Of a stretch of 31,388 nt of DNA, positions 1 to 8,710 are shown piece by piece. How positions within the stretch are numbered: position 1 is the first letter of the stretch; each line of letters starts with the position of its first letter. Source of the DNA: an uncultured Bacteroidota bacterium (GTDB lineage: Bacteria > Bacteroidota > Bacteroidia > Chitinophagales > Chitinophagaceae); NCBI GenBank assembly GCA_903825095.1, contig CAIJZF010000247.1:1-31388 (forward strand), read 5' to 3'. The position numbers and the translations under genes are program-made. Under the pieces are notes generated by a model, which saw only the letters and a program-made list of their open reading frames with translations, had not been told where the DNA came from and made no database searches.

Positions 1-1562
1 CCAATCTCTTGCAAGAGTTTACTAAACTCAAGTAAATTGGTTTCTTGCTCTTTTACTTTACCATATCTTATCTCGGCCACTTTACCATAGTCACCATTAC
101 GCTCCGCTACTTCTGCTTCTTGTTTTAATTTTTCAATCTCCGCCTTTGTGTTTTGTAATTTATCTACCATTTCTTTTTCTTCAGCCCATTTTGCTTTTAA
201 AGTATCTTGCTGAACCGTCAAATTACTTATTTCAATATTTAAGGCTTTTAATTGATCCGGATTGTTTTCTCTTTTAATCGCTTCTCTTTCAATTTCAAGC
301 TGTCTAATTTGTCTAATTAAAGTATCTAACTCTTCGGGCATTGAATTCATCTCTAATCTTAACTTAGCTGCACTCTCATCAATTAAATCAATAGCCTTAT
401 CTGGCAAGAAACGATCGGTAATATACCTGCTCGATAATTCGACCGCTGCTATAATGGCTTCATCTTTAATTCTTACATGATGATGGGTTTCATATCTTTC
501 TTTCAAACCTCTTAAAATAGAAATCGCATCTTCTTTATTAGGTTCATCTATTATTACTTTTTGAAAACGACGCTCTAATGCCTTGTCTTTTTCAAAAAAC
601 TTTTGATACTCATTTAAGGTAGTGGCCCCTATGGCTCTTAATTCTCCTCTTGCAAGTGCTGGTTTTAAAATATTGGCAGCGTCCATAGCGCCTTCTCCAC
701 CTCCAGCGCCTACTAGGGTATGTATCTCGTCAATAAATAAAATAATCTCCCCGTCACTATCTGCTACTTCTTTCACTACTCCTTTTAATCTTTCCTCAAA
801 CTCTCCTTTGTATTTAGCTCCTGCAATTAGTTGCCCCATATCTAAAGCAAAAATAATTTTACTTTTTAAATTATCGGGTACATCGCCATTCACAATACGC
901 ATCGCCAAGCCTTCTGCAATAGCTGTCTTACCTACACCAGGTTCACCTACTAAAATGGGATTGTTCTTACTTCTTCTTGAAAGTATATGTAAGGTTCTTC
1001 TAATTTCTTCATCACGACCAATCACTGGGTCTAATTTTCCTTTATTGGCAAGTTCATTTAAATTTTTTGCATACTTAGATAAAGACTGAAACTGTGTTTC
1101 CTGGGTAGCCGAACTCACCGTCTCTCCTTTTCTTAATTCTTTAATAGCTGTGACTAAACCTTTTTCAGTTAACCCTTCATCTTTTAAAGTTTTAGAAGCA
1201 AGGTCATTCACTTGTAAAATAGCAATTAATAAATGTTCTACCGTTACAAACTCATCCCCAAATGTTTTGAGTGCTCCGTTGGCTTTTAATAAAACACTAT
1301 TTAAATCTCTGCTTACATTAGTGGCAGGTTCTCCAGTTAATTGCTTAGGCAAACCAGGCAAGAGTGCGTCCACTTTTTGATTTAATAAAAGAGGATTCAA
1401 ATTATTTTTCTTTAAAAGAAATTCAGTGGAGCTGTCCTTGTCAGATAAAATTGTTTTTAATAAGTGCAGGGTTTCAATAGCCGCATTCTTATTATTATAC
1501 GCTAATTGTTGTGCCGCTTGAATGGCCTCCTGTGCTTTAATAGTATATTGACTTAAATTCAT
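1..1562 (-). CDS. clpB: ATP-dependent disaggregase ClpB, 5' part (cut by window edge)
   Basis: ClpB is a hexameric cytosolic AAA+ chaperone that pulls aggregated proteins apart together with DnaK. Reading the minus strand from the ATG at 1562-1560 gives about 520 residues without a stop. Visible in order: the Clp N-domain (about 1-145, beginning [14 protein letters not shown]), first nucleotide-binding domain with Walker A GEPGVGKT (206-213), Walker B with [12 protein letters not shown], the RRFQKV segment, and most of the coiled-coil middle domain rich in Glu and Lys. The second AAA+ domain lies beyond base 1. The presence of the long middle domain argues for ClpB rather than ClpA or ClpC. 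It is transcribed away from queG. A 6-bp dyad about 40 bases upstream is listed separately. Identification is very secure; only the 3' end is unseen. Confidence 0.97.
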   Translation of the reverse strand, partial: MNLSQYTIKAQEAIQAAQQLAYNNKNAAIETLHLLKTILSDKDSSTEFLLKKNNLNPLLLNQKVDALLPGLPKQLTGEPATNVSRDLNSVLLKANGALKTFGDEFVTVEHLLIAILQVNDLASKTLKDEGLTEKGLVTAIKELRKGETVSSATQETQFQSLSKYAKNLNELANKGKLDPVIGRDEEIRRTLHILSRRSKNNPILVGEPGVGKTAIAEGLAMRIVNGDVPDNLKSKIIFALDMGQLIAGAKYKGEFEERLKGVVKEVADSDGEIILFIDEIHTLVGAGGGEGAMDAANILKPALARGELRAIGATTLNEYQKFFEKDKALERRFQKVIIDEPNKEDAISILRGLKERYETHHHVRIKDEAIIAAVELSSRYITDRFLPDKAIDLIDESAAKLRLEMNSMPEELDTLIRQIRQLEIEREAIKRENNPDQLKALNIEISNLTVQQDTLKAKWAEEKEMVDKLQNTKAEIEKLKQEAEVAERNGDYGKVAEIRYGKVKEQETNLLEFSKLLQEI

Positions 1563-1601
1563 AATCTTGTTTATTTATAACAAGGTATGTTCAAAAGCAG
1601 C

Positions 1602-1629
1602 GCCAATCTATGATATAAGTTATATTGGC
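1602..1629. repeat. Dyad GCCAAT-N16-ATTGGC upstream of clpB
   Basis: GCCAAT (1602-1607) and ATTGGC (1624-1629) form a perfect 6-bp inverted repeat with a 16-base, A+T-rich centre. It lies about 40 bases before the clpB start in the 168-base clpB-queG divergent region. It could be an operator, for example for heat-shock control of clpB, or chance. It does not match the CIRCE consensus. No full TAnnTTTG element is seen for clpB; TACCTTG (minus strand, 1587-1581) is the nearest. Confidence 0.25.
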
Positions 1630-1730
1630 ATAAATAAACAAGTAAAACGGCATAAAAGTCAGTTTTGACAAGGTTTTTCTGCTATTTTTACATGCCTAAT
1701 TATTTGCATTAAAACATTGAAATAATAGCT

Positions 1731-2678
1731 TTGAACGAATTTTCAAATACCGAATTCATTAAATCTGAAGCATTAAAAATGGGCTTTGATTATTGTGGTA
1801 TTGCCGCTGCTAAAGAATTACCTGAAGATGCAAAAATTTTAGAAGCCTGGCTTCAAAAAGGTTTTCATGGAGATATGAGCTACATGGAAAATAATTTTGA
1901 TTTAAGAATTGATCCAAGAAAATTAGTACCAGGTGCTAAATCGGTGATTACTTTTTTAAAAAATTATTACCCTCAAGAAGATTCCATTAATGAAGCAAAT
2001 ACACAAGATGCTAAAATTGCAAAATATGCTTGGGGAGAAGATTACCATGAAGTGATTAGAACGCAGTTATTTAATTTACTCGATACCTATAGAAAAAAAA
2101 TTGGCCCCATAGAAGGAAGAGGTTTTGTAGACTCTGCTCCTGTTTTAGAAAGAACATGGGCTAAACTTTCAGGCGCAGGCTTTATTGGTAAAAATGGAAA
2201 TTTAATTCAACCTAAAACAGGCTCCTTCTTTTTTATTGCCACTTTAATTGTGGATCTTCCTTTAGTATACGACCAACCCATTGCAAAAGATTATTGCGGT
2301 ACTTGCACTAAATGTATTGACGCCTGTCCTACACAGGCCATACTGCCGAACAAAACCATAGAGGCGAATCATTGCATAAGCTATTTTACCATTGAATTAA
2401 AAGCAGCTGAAATTAATACAGATAGAAATTATAATGACTGGGCCTTTGGTTGTGATATATGCCAAGACGTTTGCCCTTGGAATAGATTTAGCAAAGCACA
2501 TAATGAAGATGCATTCAAACCGCTGACTGGGCTACTTGCTATGAATAAGGAGGCTTGGCTTCAAATTGAAGAAACCACATTTAAAGAAAGGTTTTCAAAA
2601 TCTCCTTTACTGAGATCTAAATTAAAAGGAATCAAAAGAAATATTCAATATTTAATTGAAACAGACAAGCCTGTATAA
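1731..2678 (+). CDS. queG: Epoxyqueuosine reductase QueG
   Basis: QueG carries out the last step of queuosine synthesis, reducing epoxyqueuosine in tRNA to queuosine using cobalamin and two [4Fe-4S] clusters. The 315-residue protein shows the DUF1730 N-terminal region, the DSAPVLER motif with the expected catalytic Asp134, and two ferredoxin-type clusters: Cys189/192/195/199 (CGTCTKCIDAC) and Cys241/244/248 (GCDICQDVCPW). The start chosen is a TTG; the next ATG is residue 17, but residues 2-16 look like the normal helix preceding the GFDYCGI segment, so the TTG start fits family length better. The gene stands alone, divergent from clpB and convergent with the SRPBCC gene. Confidence 0.95.
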   Translation: MNEFSNTEFIKSEALKMGFDYCGIAAAKELPEDAKILEAWLQKGFHGDMSYMENNFDLRIDPRKLVPGAKSVITFLKNYYPQEDSINEANTQDAKIAKYAWGEDYHEVIRTQLFNLLDTYRKKIGPIEGRGFVDSAPVLERTWAKLSGAGFIGKNGNLIQPKTGSFFFIATLIVDLPLVYDQPIAKDYCGTCTKCIDACPTQAILPNKTIEANHCISYFTIELKAAEINTDRNYNDWAFGCDICQDVCPWNRFSKAHNEDAFKPLTGLLAMNKEAWLQIEETTFKERFSKSPLLRSKLKGIKRNIQYLIETDKPV

Positions 2679-2695
2679 AATTAGGCTAGATAAAA

Positions 2696-2757
2696 AATGA
2701 ATAGTAGTATAAGCTAACCTTAACCCTTATCTTAACCTTTACCTTATACTATTCATT
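2696..2757. terminator. Hairpin between convergent queG and SRPBCC gene, likely bidirectional terminator
   Basis: The left arm at 2696-2713 (aatgaatagtagtataag) pairs with the right arm at 2743-2757 (cttatactattcatt) apart from a 3-base insertion. The right arm includes the last codons and stop of the SRPBCC gene. The loop is pyrimidine-rich with several ttaacc-like units. The position between two convergent stops suggests shared termination, but the stem is A+T-rich and there is no long T tract. Confidence 0.45.
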
Positions 2758-3246
2758 ATTTGTTTTAGAATTAATGGCTTCTTGTAAATGCTGTAATTCA
2801 ATTTCCATTTTAGCCCCCAATACTTTATCGTTTAATAAAGTTTGAAATTTTTCCCAAGGATACCATTTTACATTTTGCTCAAAGGACCAATGTATAACAT
2901 AAGTACTATCTTTTAAAAGCGTCCATTCAAATGTTACTAGGTATGGGCTTTGTCCTGTGGCAATCCATTCATAATTTACTTTATTAGCTGTCTTATCAAT
3001 GAATCGAACCGTTTGTGTACCAATATGCGCTGTGTTATTCTCCAATACCACTTTATTTTCTTTCCAATCACTCATCCATTGGTTCCAATGACTTAAATCA
3101 GAAGTGAAATAAGCAATATTTGCTGCACTAGTATTTACCTCCACTGCTCTTGAAGCAATTACTTTAGAAGGGAATAGCAGTGAAATACCTGTAATTAGTA
3201 AACTTAAAATAACAACACTTATTATAACTAGCTTAATGTATTTCAT
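2749..3246 (-). CDS. SRPBCC (polyketide cyclase-like) family protein with N-terminal membrane anchor
   Basis: The predicted 165-residue protein starts with one hydrophobic segment (about residues 4-26), then a soluble domain resembling the SRPBCC / polyketide cyclase fold: an SRAVEVNTSAANIAYFTSDLSHWNQWM stretch near the start, a central beta-rich part, and a C-terminal helix (LQHLQEAIN). Such domains bind hydrophobic ligands; the ligand here is unknown. The ATG at 3246-3244 shares its A with the TAA of the upstream permease gene (TAATG), a classic coupled junction; an in-frame ATG nine bases upstream (3255) is the alternative. It is the last gene of a tight sppA-permease-SRPBCC operon. The fold is a recognition by pattern, and no function can be assigned. 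Confidence 0.75.
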   Translation of the reverse strand: MKYIKLVIISVVILSLLITGISLLFPSKVIASRAVEVNTSAANIAYFTSDLSHWNQWMSDWKENKVVLENNTAHIGTQTVRFIDKTANKVNYEWIATGQSPYLVTFEWTLLKDSTYVIHWSFEQNVKWYPWEKFQTLLNDKVLGAKMEIELQHLQEAINSKTNNE

Positions 3247-4349
3247 TATTCCCATTTAAATATTTTAAAAGCAATACCATAAACCACTACTATCCAAATA
3301 AGTAAAAAGGATATATCTGGCCAAACTGAAAGTAAACTAGCTCCCTCAAAAGAAATATTACGCATAGCATTGTTAAAATGAGTCAGGGGTAATATTCTAC
3401 AAAAAGGTTGCATCCAAGTAGGGAAGTTATCGATAGAGAAAAAAGTACCGGCTAATAAAAACTGAGGTAGCGTTATCAAGTTGGCAAAAGGAGGAATACT
3501 ACTCTCATTTTTAGCTACCCCACTTACAATAAACCCAAAACCCATAAATAATATTAAGGCTATAAAACTTAATACCATGATACTTGCAAAAGTTACCCAT
3601 CCATGCACCAATGTAAATTTAAAAGCAAAGTGACCAATGCCAATAATTATAATAGCAGTAATTAATTGAAACAGCACACGGCTTAAGGCTTCTCCTAAAA
3701 TTATATAAAGCCTTCTAATGGGTGTTGCATAAAATCTTTTTAAGACTAATTGTTGTCTTAAATTAAAAAACAAGAAAGCCACCCCAAATACACCTGCACT
3801 TAACAATGAAAAACCTAGTTGACCAGGTAATACAAAGTCAATGGTTCTATATACTCTACCAGGCACTTGTTGCACATTATTATTCACCACTGCCATCGTA
3901 GGCGTGTTTGCAAAATTTTCTTGATTCAACTTGCTAATAACCGCATTTAATATAGACTTCACCAATTGTATATTTTGCGGATTCGCAGCTTCCGAACTAG
4001 TTAAATTAATAGTATAAGGGGTATTTATATTATTCGTTTTTTGAATAGAAATAAGTGCAGTTAAACGCCCTTTAGATAATTCACTTTTGATTTTTGTGGT
4101 ATCGCCTTCTAAGAAATTGAAGCCCGGTATATTTTTGATAGAAGTATATACAGGATTTAGTGTGTCGGTGCCTTTGTCCATGGCCACTGTTACATTAATA
4201 TTACCACCACTACTTAAAAAGCCAAACACTAAAATAAAAATAAGCGGAAAGGCAATGCTAAATATAACTGCTGAAGGACTTCTAAATATGGAGCGTAGGC
4301 TAGCCTTCGTAATGGCTAACATGGCTGTTAATTGACTGTATGGACGCAT
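3246..4349 (-). CDS. ABC-2 type transporter permease
   Basis: This 367-residue membrane protein has the architecture of ABC-2 permeases (DrrB/YhhJ type). A short cytoplasmic N-terminus leads to TM1 (about 24-46), then a large extracytoplasmic domain to about residue 170, then five further hydrophobic segments starting near FVLPGQLGFSLLSAGVFG, including the conserved LPLTHFNNAMRNI region before the last helix. Such permeases export lipids, drugs or polysaccharide precursors together with an ATP-binding subunit. No ATPase gene adjoins it here. Its start lies four bases after the sppA stop and its stop overlaps the SRPBCC start, so the three are probably co-transcribed. The substrate is unknown. 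Confidence 0.88.
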   Translation of the reverse strand: MRPYSQLTAMLAITKASLRSIFRSPSAVIFSIAFPLIFILVFGFLSSGGNINVTVAMDKGTDTLNPVYTSIKNIPGFNFLEGDTTKIKSELSKGRLTALISIQKTNNINTPYTINLTSSEAANPQNIQLVKSILNAVISKLNQENFANTPTMAVVNNNVQQVPGRVYRTIDFVLPGQLGFSLLSAGVFGVAFLFFNLRQQLVLKRFYATPIRRLYIILGEALSRVLFQLITAIIIIGIGHFAFKFTLVHGWVTFASIMVLSFIALILFMGFGFIVSGVAKNESSIPPFANLITLPQFLLAGTFFSIDNFPTWMQPFCRILPLTHFNNAMRNISFEGASLLSVWPDISFLLIWIVVVYGIAFKIFKWE

Positions 4350-4353
4350 AGCA

Positions 4354-6108
4354 CTATGGATGATTCACCACAAAGATAGGCAATCGCGCTTGGGTTTTAC
4401 CCATGATTTGCTTGACTGTTTTTACTTGTTGTAATACCTGCCACTGTGCTTCTCCTATTTCTTCCTTAATGGCCTTGGTCTTGATATTGTCTTCATAACC
4501 ACTAATAAGTTCTTCTATAAATGATTTTGATTCAGGATAAGCCTTTGTACTATAGCCTTTTAATTTTGCCATTCTAGCAGCGGTGGCAAGGGCATCGTTT
4601 AAATTACCAATTTTATCAACTAGTCCTACTTTCACTGCATCAGCTCCTATCCAAACTCTTCCTTGTGCAATAGAGTCTATATATTCTATCGATTTCTTAC
4701 GGCCTTTCGCTACGCGTGATTTAAATGTATGATAAGTACTATCAACCCCAGATTGCATAAATCTTTCCTCCGTTGCATTCATTGTTCTTGTAGTAGAAGG
4801 CACATCTGCATATTGACTTGTTTTTACTCTATCAAATGTAATACCAAGCTTATTTTTCATAAAGCCTTCTATATTTGGTATTACAGAGAATACACCAATA
4901 GAACCAGTAATGGTATTGGCGTCAGCTAAAATTGAATCGGCTCCACAAGCAATATAATAACCACCAGAGGCAGCATAGTTGCCCATACTTACCACTACTG
5001 GTTTTTCTTTTTTCAATAATTCAATCTCTCTCCAAATAATATCACTCGCTAAAGCGCTACCTCCTGGTGAATTCACTCTTAATACCACCGCATCAATAGA
5101 CTTATCATTTTTTATTTCTTCTAAAAGTGTTCTGTAATCATCGCTTGCAATAGCATCACTACCCTTGCCCATTTCAATATCTCCATCGGCATAAATAATA
5201 GCAATTTTACCAGCGCCAGAACCTCTTAAAGCTACTGTAGCAGCATAATCATTAATAGTCACAAAAGAAATATCTTCTGTCTTACTTACACTTAACTTTT
5301 TAGCAATTAATTTTTTGACTTGATCATCGTATAATAATCCATCTACTAAATTATTTTCAAGCGCATCATTGGCAGAATGTATTTTACCTTCATTAGACAT
5401 TTCTTTTAAAGCATTCACTTCTATGCCTCTTGTATCGGATACCCCTTGTATAAAACTTGCATAAAGCGCATTTAACCAAACAGAAGTTTGTAGTTTATTC
5501 GCCTCTGACATTTGAGCATACCTAAATGGCTCTGTGGCACTTTTAAATTTACCTGCATAAAATACTTGAGGCTTTACTTCTAGTTTATCTAATAAGCCTT
5601 TTAAAAACATAGTCTCATAATTAAACCCAGAAAATTCTAAGCCCCCTTGCGGATGCGTATAAATTTGATTGGCCACATTCGCTATCCAGTATCCTTTTTG
5701 GGTAATGGTTTCACCGTAAGCAAAAATAAATTTTTTGGATTTTTTGAAATCAAGCAGGACTGCTCTTATTTCTTCAGAAGATGCATACCCGTTTGGATTT
5801 TGTGCACACTTAATATATATACCTTTTATGGCTGAATCTTTTTTTGCATTTTGAATTAAACCAATTAATTGAGTCAAACTTGGAGACTTGCCATTTCTTT
5901 TTCTCATAATTTCAGAAAAAGGATCGGACTTTGTTTGCTCTTCAAAATTTTCTGCAATATCAATGACTAATACAGAATTAGAAGCTGTAACTTTTTGTTC
6001 TTCTTTTGAAAAACCAGCCGCAATAGATACTATTAATACGATACCTAATAAACTAAAAATAATAAGTGCTAATAAAGAAGCAAAAAAGGTCTTAAAAAAC
6101 TGTTTCAT
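4354..6108 (-). CDS. sppA: Signal peptide peptidase SppA, 67K type
   Basis: SppA is a membrane-anchored serine protease that degrades signal peptides left in the inner membrane. The 584-residue protein has one N-terminal membrane segment (about 8-32) and two tandem peptidase_S49 domains, the length expected of the 67K form. The catalytic dyad is visible: Lys189 in AGKFKSATEP of the N-terminal repeat and Ser381 in NYAASGGYYIA of the C-terminal repeat, corresponding to Lys209/Ser409 in E. coli. It heads a tight operon with the ABC-2 permease and SRPBCC genes and is divergent from folK. No clear TAnnTTTG promoter is seen in the 84-base gap. Confidence 0.95.
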   Translation of the reverse strand: MKQFFKTFFASLLALIIFSLLGIVLIVSIAAGFSKEEQKVTASNSVLVIDIAENFEEQTKSDPFSEIMRKRNGKSPSLTQLIGLIQNAKKDSAIKGIYIKCAQNPNGYASSEEIRAVLLDFKKSKKFIFAYGETITQKGYWIANVANQIYTHPQGGLEFSGFNYETMFLKGLLDKLEVKPQVFYAGKFKSATEPFRYAQMSEANKLQTSVWLNALYASFIQGVSDTRGIEVNALKEMSNEGKIHSANDALENNLVDGLLYDDQVKKLIAKKLSVSKTEDISFVTINDYAATVALRGSGAGKIAIIYADGDIEMGKGSDAIASDDYRTLLEEIKNDKSIDAVVLRVNSPGGSALASDIIWREIELLKKEKPVVVSMGNYAASGGYYIACGADSILADANTITGSIGVFSVIPNIEGFMKNKLGITFDRVKTSQYADVPSTTRTMNATEERFMQSGVDSTYHTFKSRVAKGRKKSIEYIDSIAQGRVWIGADAVKVGLVDKIGNLNDALATAARMAKLKGYSTKAYPESKSFIEELISGYEDNIKTKAIKEEIGEAQWQVLQQVKTVKQIMGKTQARLPIFVVNHP

Positions 6109-6192
6109 ATGTATTGAATAAAAATAGAAGCATTTAAAATAGGGAGGCGCTGTAAAATTATGGATATTTGAGCTACTTTAAGAATCCTTCTT

Positions 6193-6681
6193 ATGAACAA
6201 TGTATACCTTTTGATAGGTGGTAATATGGGTGAGCGAATGGCAAACTTAGCTGCTGCAAGATCTAGAATAAACATAGACTGTGGCCGAATTACAGCCATT
6301 TCTTCTATTTACGAAACAGAGGCATGGGGTTATAAAGAACAGCCTGCTTTTTTAAATCAAGCCTTAGCAATAGAAACTACATTAGAGGCGGAGAAACTCA
6401 TGGAAGAAATTTTAAAAATTGAAATGGCCTTAGGTAGAAAAAGAGAAATTCCCTTAGGCCCTAGAATAATAGATATTGATATTATTTATTTTAATGATGA
6501 AATAATAAATTCATCCAACTTAACTATTCCACATCCTAGTATGGCAGATAGAAAATTTGTTTTAATTCCCTTGGCAGAAATTGCCCCAAGCTTTATGCAC
6601 CCTATTTTATTAAAAACCAACGAGGTATTGTTAAAAGAATGTGGAGATTCTTCTGTTGTGTATAAAAAAAGCAGTGAATAA
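6193..6681 (+). CDS. folK: HPPK: 2-amino-4-hydroxy-6-hydroxymethyldihydropteridine diphosphokinase
   Basis: FolK transfers pyrophosphate from ATP to 6-hydroxymethyl-dihydropterin, giving the substrate of dihydropteroate synthase in folate synthesis. The 162-residue protein is of normal length and shows the family landmarks: LIGGNMGER at the N-terminus, SSIYETEAWGYKEQPAFLNQ, then the HPPK signature LGPRIIDIDIIYF with its metal-binding aspartates, and IPHPSMADRKFVLIPLAEIAP. It lies divergently from sppA, with the deoxynucleoside kinase 53 bases downstream in the same direction. A weak -7-like GATATTTG lies at 6163-6170. Confidence 0.97.
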   Translation: MNNVYLLIGGNMGERMANLAAARSRINIDCGRITAISSIYETEAWGYKEQPAFLNQALAIETTLEAEKLMEEILKIEMALGRKREIPLGPRIIDIDIIYFNDEIINSSNLTIPHPSMADRKFVLIPLAEIAPSFMHPILLKTNEVLLKECGDSSVVYKKSSE

Positions 6682-6694
6682 AGCGACTGCTTGC

Positions 6695-6702
6695 TATATT
6701 TG
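6695..6702 (+). promoter_or_regulatory. -7 promoter element TATATTTG for deoxynucleoside kinase
   Basis: An exact match to TAnnTTTG, 13 bases after the folK stop and 32 bases before the kinase ATG. It suggests the kinase and MFS genes can be transcribed independently of folK. No clear -33 TTTG is seen. Confidence 0.5.
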
Positions 6703-6734
6703 GCACAAGCATTTTAGATATTATTTTAGACATT

Positions 6735-7367
6735 ATGAATCATCGTTATATTGCCATTGAAGGAAATATTGGAGCAGGCAAGACCACCCTATCTCAACTA
6801 CTCTCTAAGCATTATAATGCCAAGTTGGTATTAGAAGAATTTGCAGAAAACCCTTTTCTTACTAAGTTTTACGAAAATCCAAAGCAATATGCTTTCCCTT
6901 TAGAACTATTTTTTTTAGCAGAACGTTTTAAACAGCAACAAGAACTCATTAAAAAGAATGACTTATTTCAAGAACTCATTATATCAGATTATTTATTTAC
7001 AAAATGTTTATTGTTTGCTAAAGTGAATTTACCTGATGAAGAATATAGATTATACCAAAAAATGTTTGATGTATTTTCTCAACAATTAACTCCACCCGAT
7101 ATTTTAATTTATTTACACGCTCCCGTTAATAAATTACAAGGAAATATTAAAAAGAGAAATAGAAAATTCGAACAAGCCATACCCGATGACTATTTATTTA
7201 GAATTCAAGAGACCTATACAAGCTATATAAAACAGCATCAAATAAAAACCATTTATATAGACGCTGCCAATGCCGATTTTATATACAATGAAGCACATTT
7301 GAAAGTAATCACCGACGCCCTTGACAAGGATTTAGAACAAGGACAGCATTATTTTACTTTACCCTAA
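6735..7367 (+). CDS. Deoxynucleoside kinase (dAK/dGK family)
   Basis: This 210-residue protein belongs to the deoxynucleoside kinase family, which phosphorylates deoxyribonucleosides with ATP in nucleotide salvage. Seen: P-loop GNIGAGKTT (10-18), the LEEFAENPFLTKFYENP segment, FPLELFFLAERFKQ, and an Arg/Lys-rich lid (NIKKRNRKFEQ) over the phosphate site. The usual E/DRS motif is here SDY (84-86), with the Asp position kept but the Arg absent. Substrate preference cannot be read from the sequence. It has its own promoter element after folK and is followed nine bases later by an MFS gene, so kinase and transporter are probably one transcript. Confidence 0.9.
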   Translation: MNHRYIAIEGNIGAGKTTLSQLLSKHYNAKLVLEEFAENPFLTKFYENPKQYAFPLELFFLAERFKQQQELIKKNDLFQELIISDYLFTKCLLFAKVNLPDEEYRLYQKMFDVFSQQLTPPDILIYLHAPVNKLQGNIKKRNRKFEQAIPDDYLFRIQETYTSYIKQHQIKTIYIDAANADFIYNEAHLKVITDALDKDLEQGQHYFTLP

Positions 7368-7376
7368 CTTAGTAGT

Positions 7377-8651
7377 ATGGAAATAACTAGCACCCCTAAG
7401 ATTAGCCCCTTCGCCTCTTTAAAAGTGGTTGAATTTAGAAATCTAATGTTAGGTCGCTTTTTATTTATAATGGGCCTTAGAATGATGGGCACTTTAGTGG
7501 GCTGGTGGATATACGAATTAACCAACGAACCTTTTGCTATTGGACTTATAGGTCTTGCAGAAGTGATACCTGCAGTTTCCTTAGCACTTTATGCAGGTCA
7601 TGTCATAGATATAAGTGAAAAAAGAAAACTACTATTAAGAGGTGTGAGCCTGTATTGGATATGTGCTATAGTTTTATTGGGCTTATCTATATATAATGAC
7701 AAATCAGATAATGCAAATGCTTTTGCTACACATAGTACCCTTATTATTGCTATTTGTATTTACTTTGTTGTTTTTTGCACAGGTATTATTAGATCCTTTA
7801 CGGGGCCTAGCTTTGGTACCATTGTAGGAGCTATTATTCCCAAGGACTTATTACAAAATGCGACCACTTGGAGCCAAGGTATTTGGTTAACCGCTTCTAT
7901 TTTAGGTCATTCCATTGTTGGATTTATTATTGCAGGCTATGGCCATACCGGGGCATTGATATCGGTGGTGGGTTTAGTAAGCATTGGTTATTTCTTTATT
8001 GCAAAAATAAAAGCCAAGCCGCCACATGCCGATTTAGTAGCCAATCAAAAAACTTTAGAGAGTGTGAAAGAAGGTTTGCGTTATGTATTTAATACTAAAG
8101 AATTATTAGGCGCTCTTTCCTTGGATTTATTTGCAGTTTTATTTGGAGGCGCTGTAGCTATGATTCCTGTGTATGCTGTTGATATATTAAAAGTAGGCCC
8201 CATTGGATTTGGTTGGTTAAACGCAGCCTCCGATATAGGCGCTATCTTAATTATATTTATTATCACCCTATTCCCAGTGAATGCAGGTCAAGGCAAAAAA
8301 TTATTAATTGCCGTTGGCGGATTTGGCCTTTGCATTATAGTATTTGCGCTGTCTAAATTATTCTGGCTTTCTTTTGCAGCCTTATTATTAAGCGGCATCT
8401 TAGATGGCTTCAGCATGATCGTAAGAGGTACTATTGTTCAATTGAAAACACCCGACCATATGCGTGGCAGGGTAATGAGCGTAAACTCCATGTTCATTAA
8501 TAGTAGTAATGAGTTTGGTCAATTTGAAAGTGGTGTGGCCGCAAAATTATTAGGCGTAATTCCTTCTGTTGTTTTTGGTGGAACCATGACTATAATTGTA
8601 GTGCTGACCACTTGGTTCAAGGCACCTAGTTTAAGAAAAATGGAATACTAG
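7377..8651 (+). CDS. MFS transporter
   Basis: The 424-residue polytopic membrane protein has about twelve hydrophobic segments. Landmarks are the MFS motif A region after TM2 (YAGHVIDISEKRKLLLRG), the C-terminal-half counterpart (LKTPDHMRGRVMSVNSM), and a long central loop after TM6 with charged residues. It most resembles the MFS_3/EntS-like exporters in the shape of its motifs. The start ATG is nine bases after the kinase stop. The substrate is unknown; co-transcription with a nucleoside kinase does not prove nucleoside transport, and EntS-like members export diverse small molecules. Confidence 0.9.
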   Translation: MEITSTPKISPFASLKVVEFRNLMLGRFLFIMGLRMMGTLVGWWIYELTNEPFAIGLIGLAEVIPAVSLALYAGHVIDISEKRKLLLRGVSLYWICAIVLLGLSIYNDKSDNANAFATHSTLIIAICIYFVVFCTGIIRSFTGPSFGTIVGAIIPKDLLQNATTWSQGIWLTASILGHSIVGFIIAGYGHTGALISVVGLVSIGYFFIAKIKAKPPHADLVANQKTLESVKEGLRYVFNTKELLGALSLDLFAVLFGGAVAMIPVYAVDILKVGPIGFGWLNAASDIGAILIIFIITLFPVNAGQGKKLLIAVGGFGLCIIVFALSKLFWLSFAALLLSGILDGFSMIVRGTIVQLKTPDHMRGRVMSVNSMFINSSNEFGQFESGVAAKLLGVIPSVVFGGTMTIIVVLTTWFKAPSLRKMEY

Positions 8652-8710
8652 TTTTAGAGAAATATATTTAGAGAGAAATAGTTTTAAAGAAAAATAGTTT
8701 TATAAAACTA
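8649..8710. repeat. Three TAGTTTTA repeats ending in a 16-bp palindrome
   Basis: TAGTTTTA occurs at 8649, 8679 and 8695, and the last copy starts the perfect palindrome TAGTTTTATAAAACTA (8695-8710), which includes the stop codon of the minus-strand CxxxCxxCC gene. The first copy overlaps the MFS stop. The stretch joins two convergent genes, so a terminator role is possible, but the stem is purely A+T-rich. Confidence 0.35.

Noticed and set aside
622..1089. 155-codon plus-strand open frame opposite clpB, and shorter ones at 262-480 and 1150-1380
   Set aside because: They are antisense to the strongly conserved ClpB N-domain, first AAA+ domain and middle domain, and have Ser/Leu-rich shadow composition.
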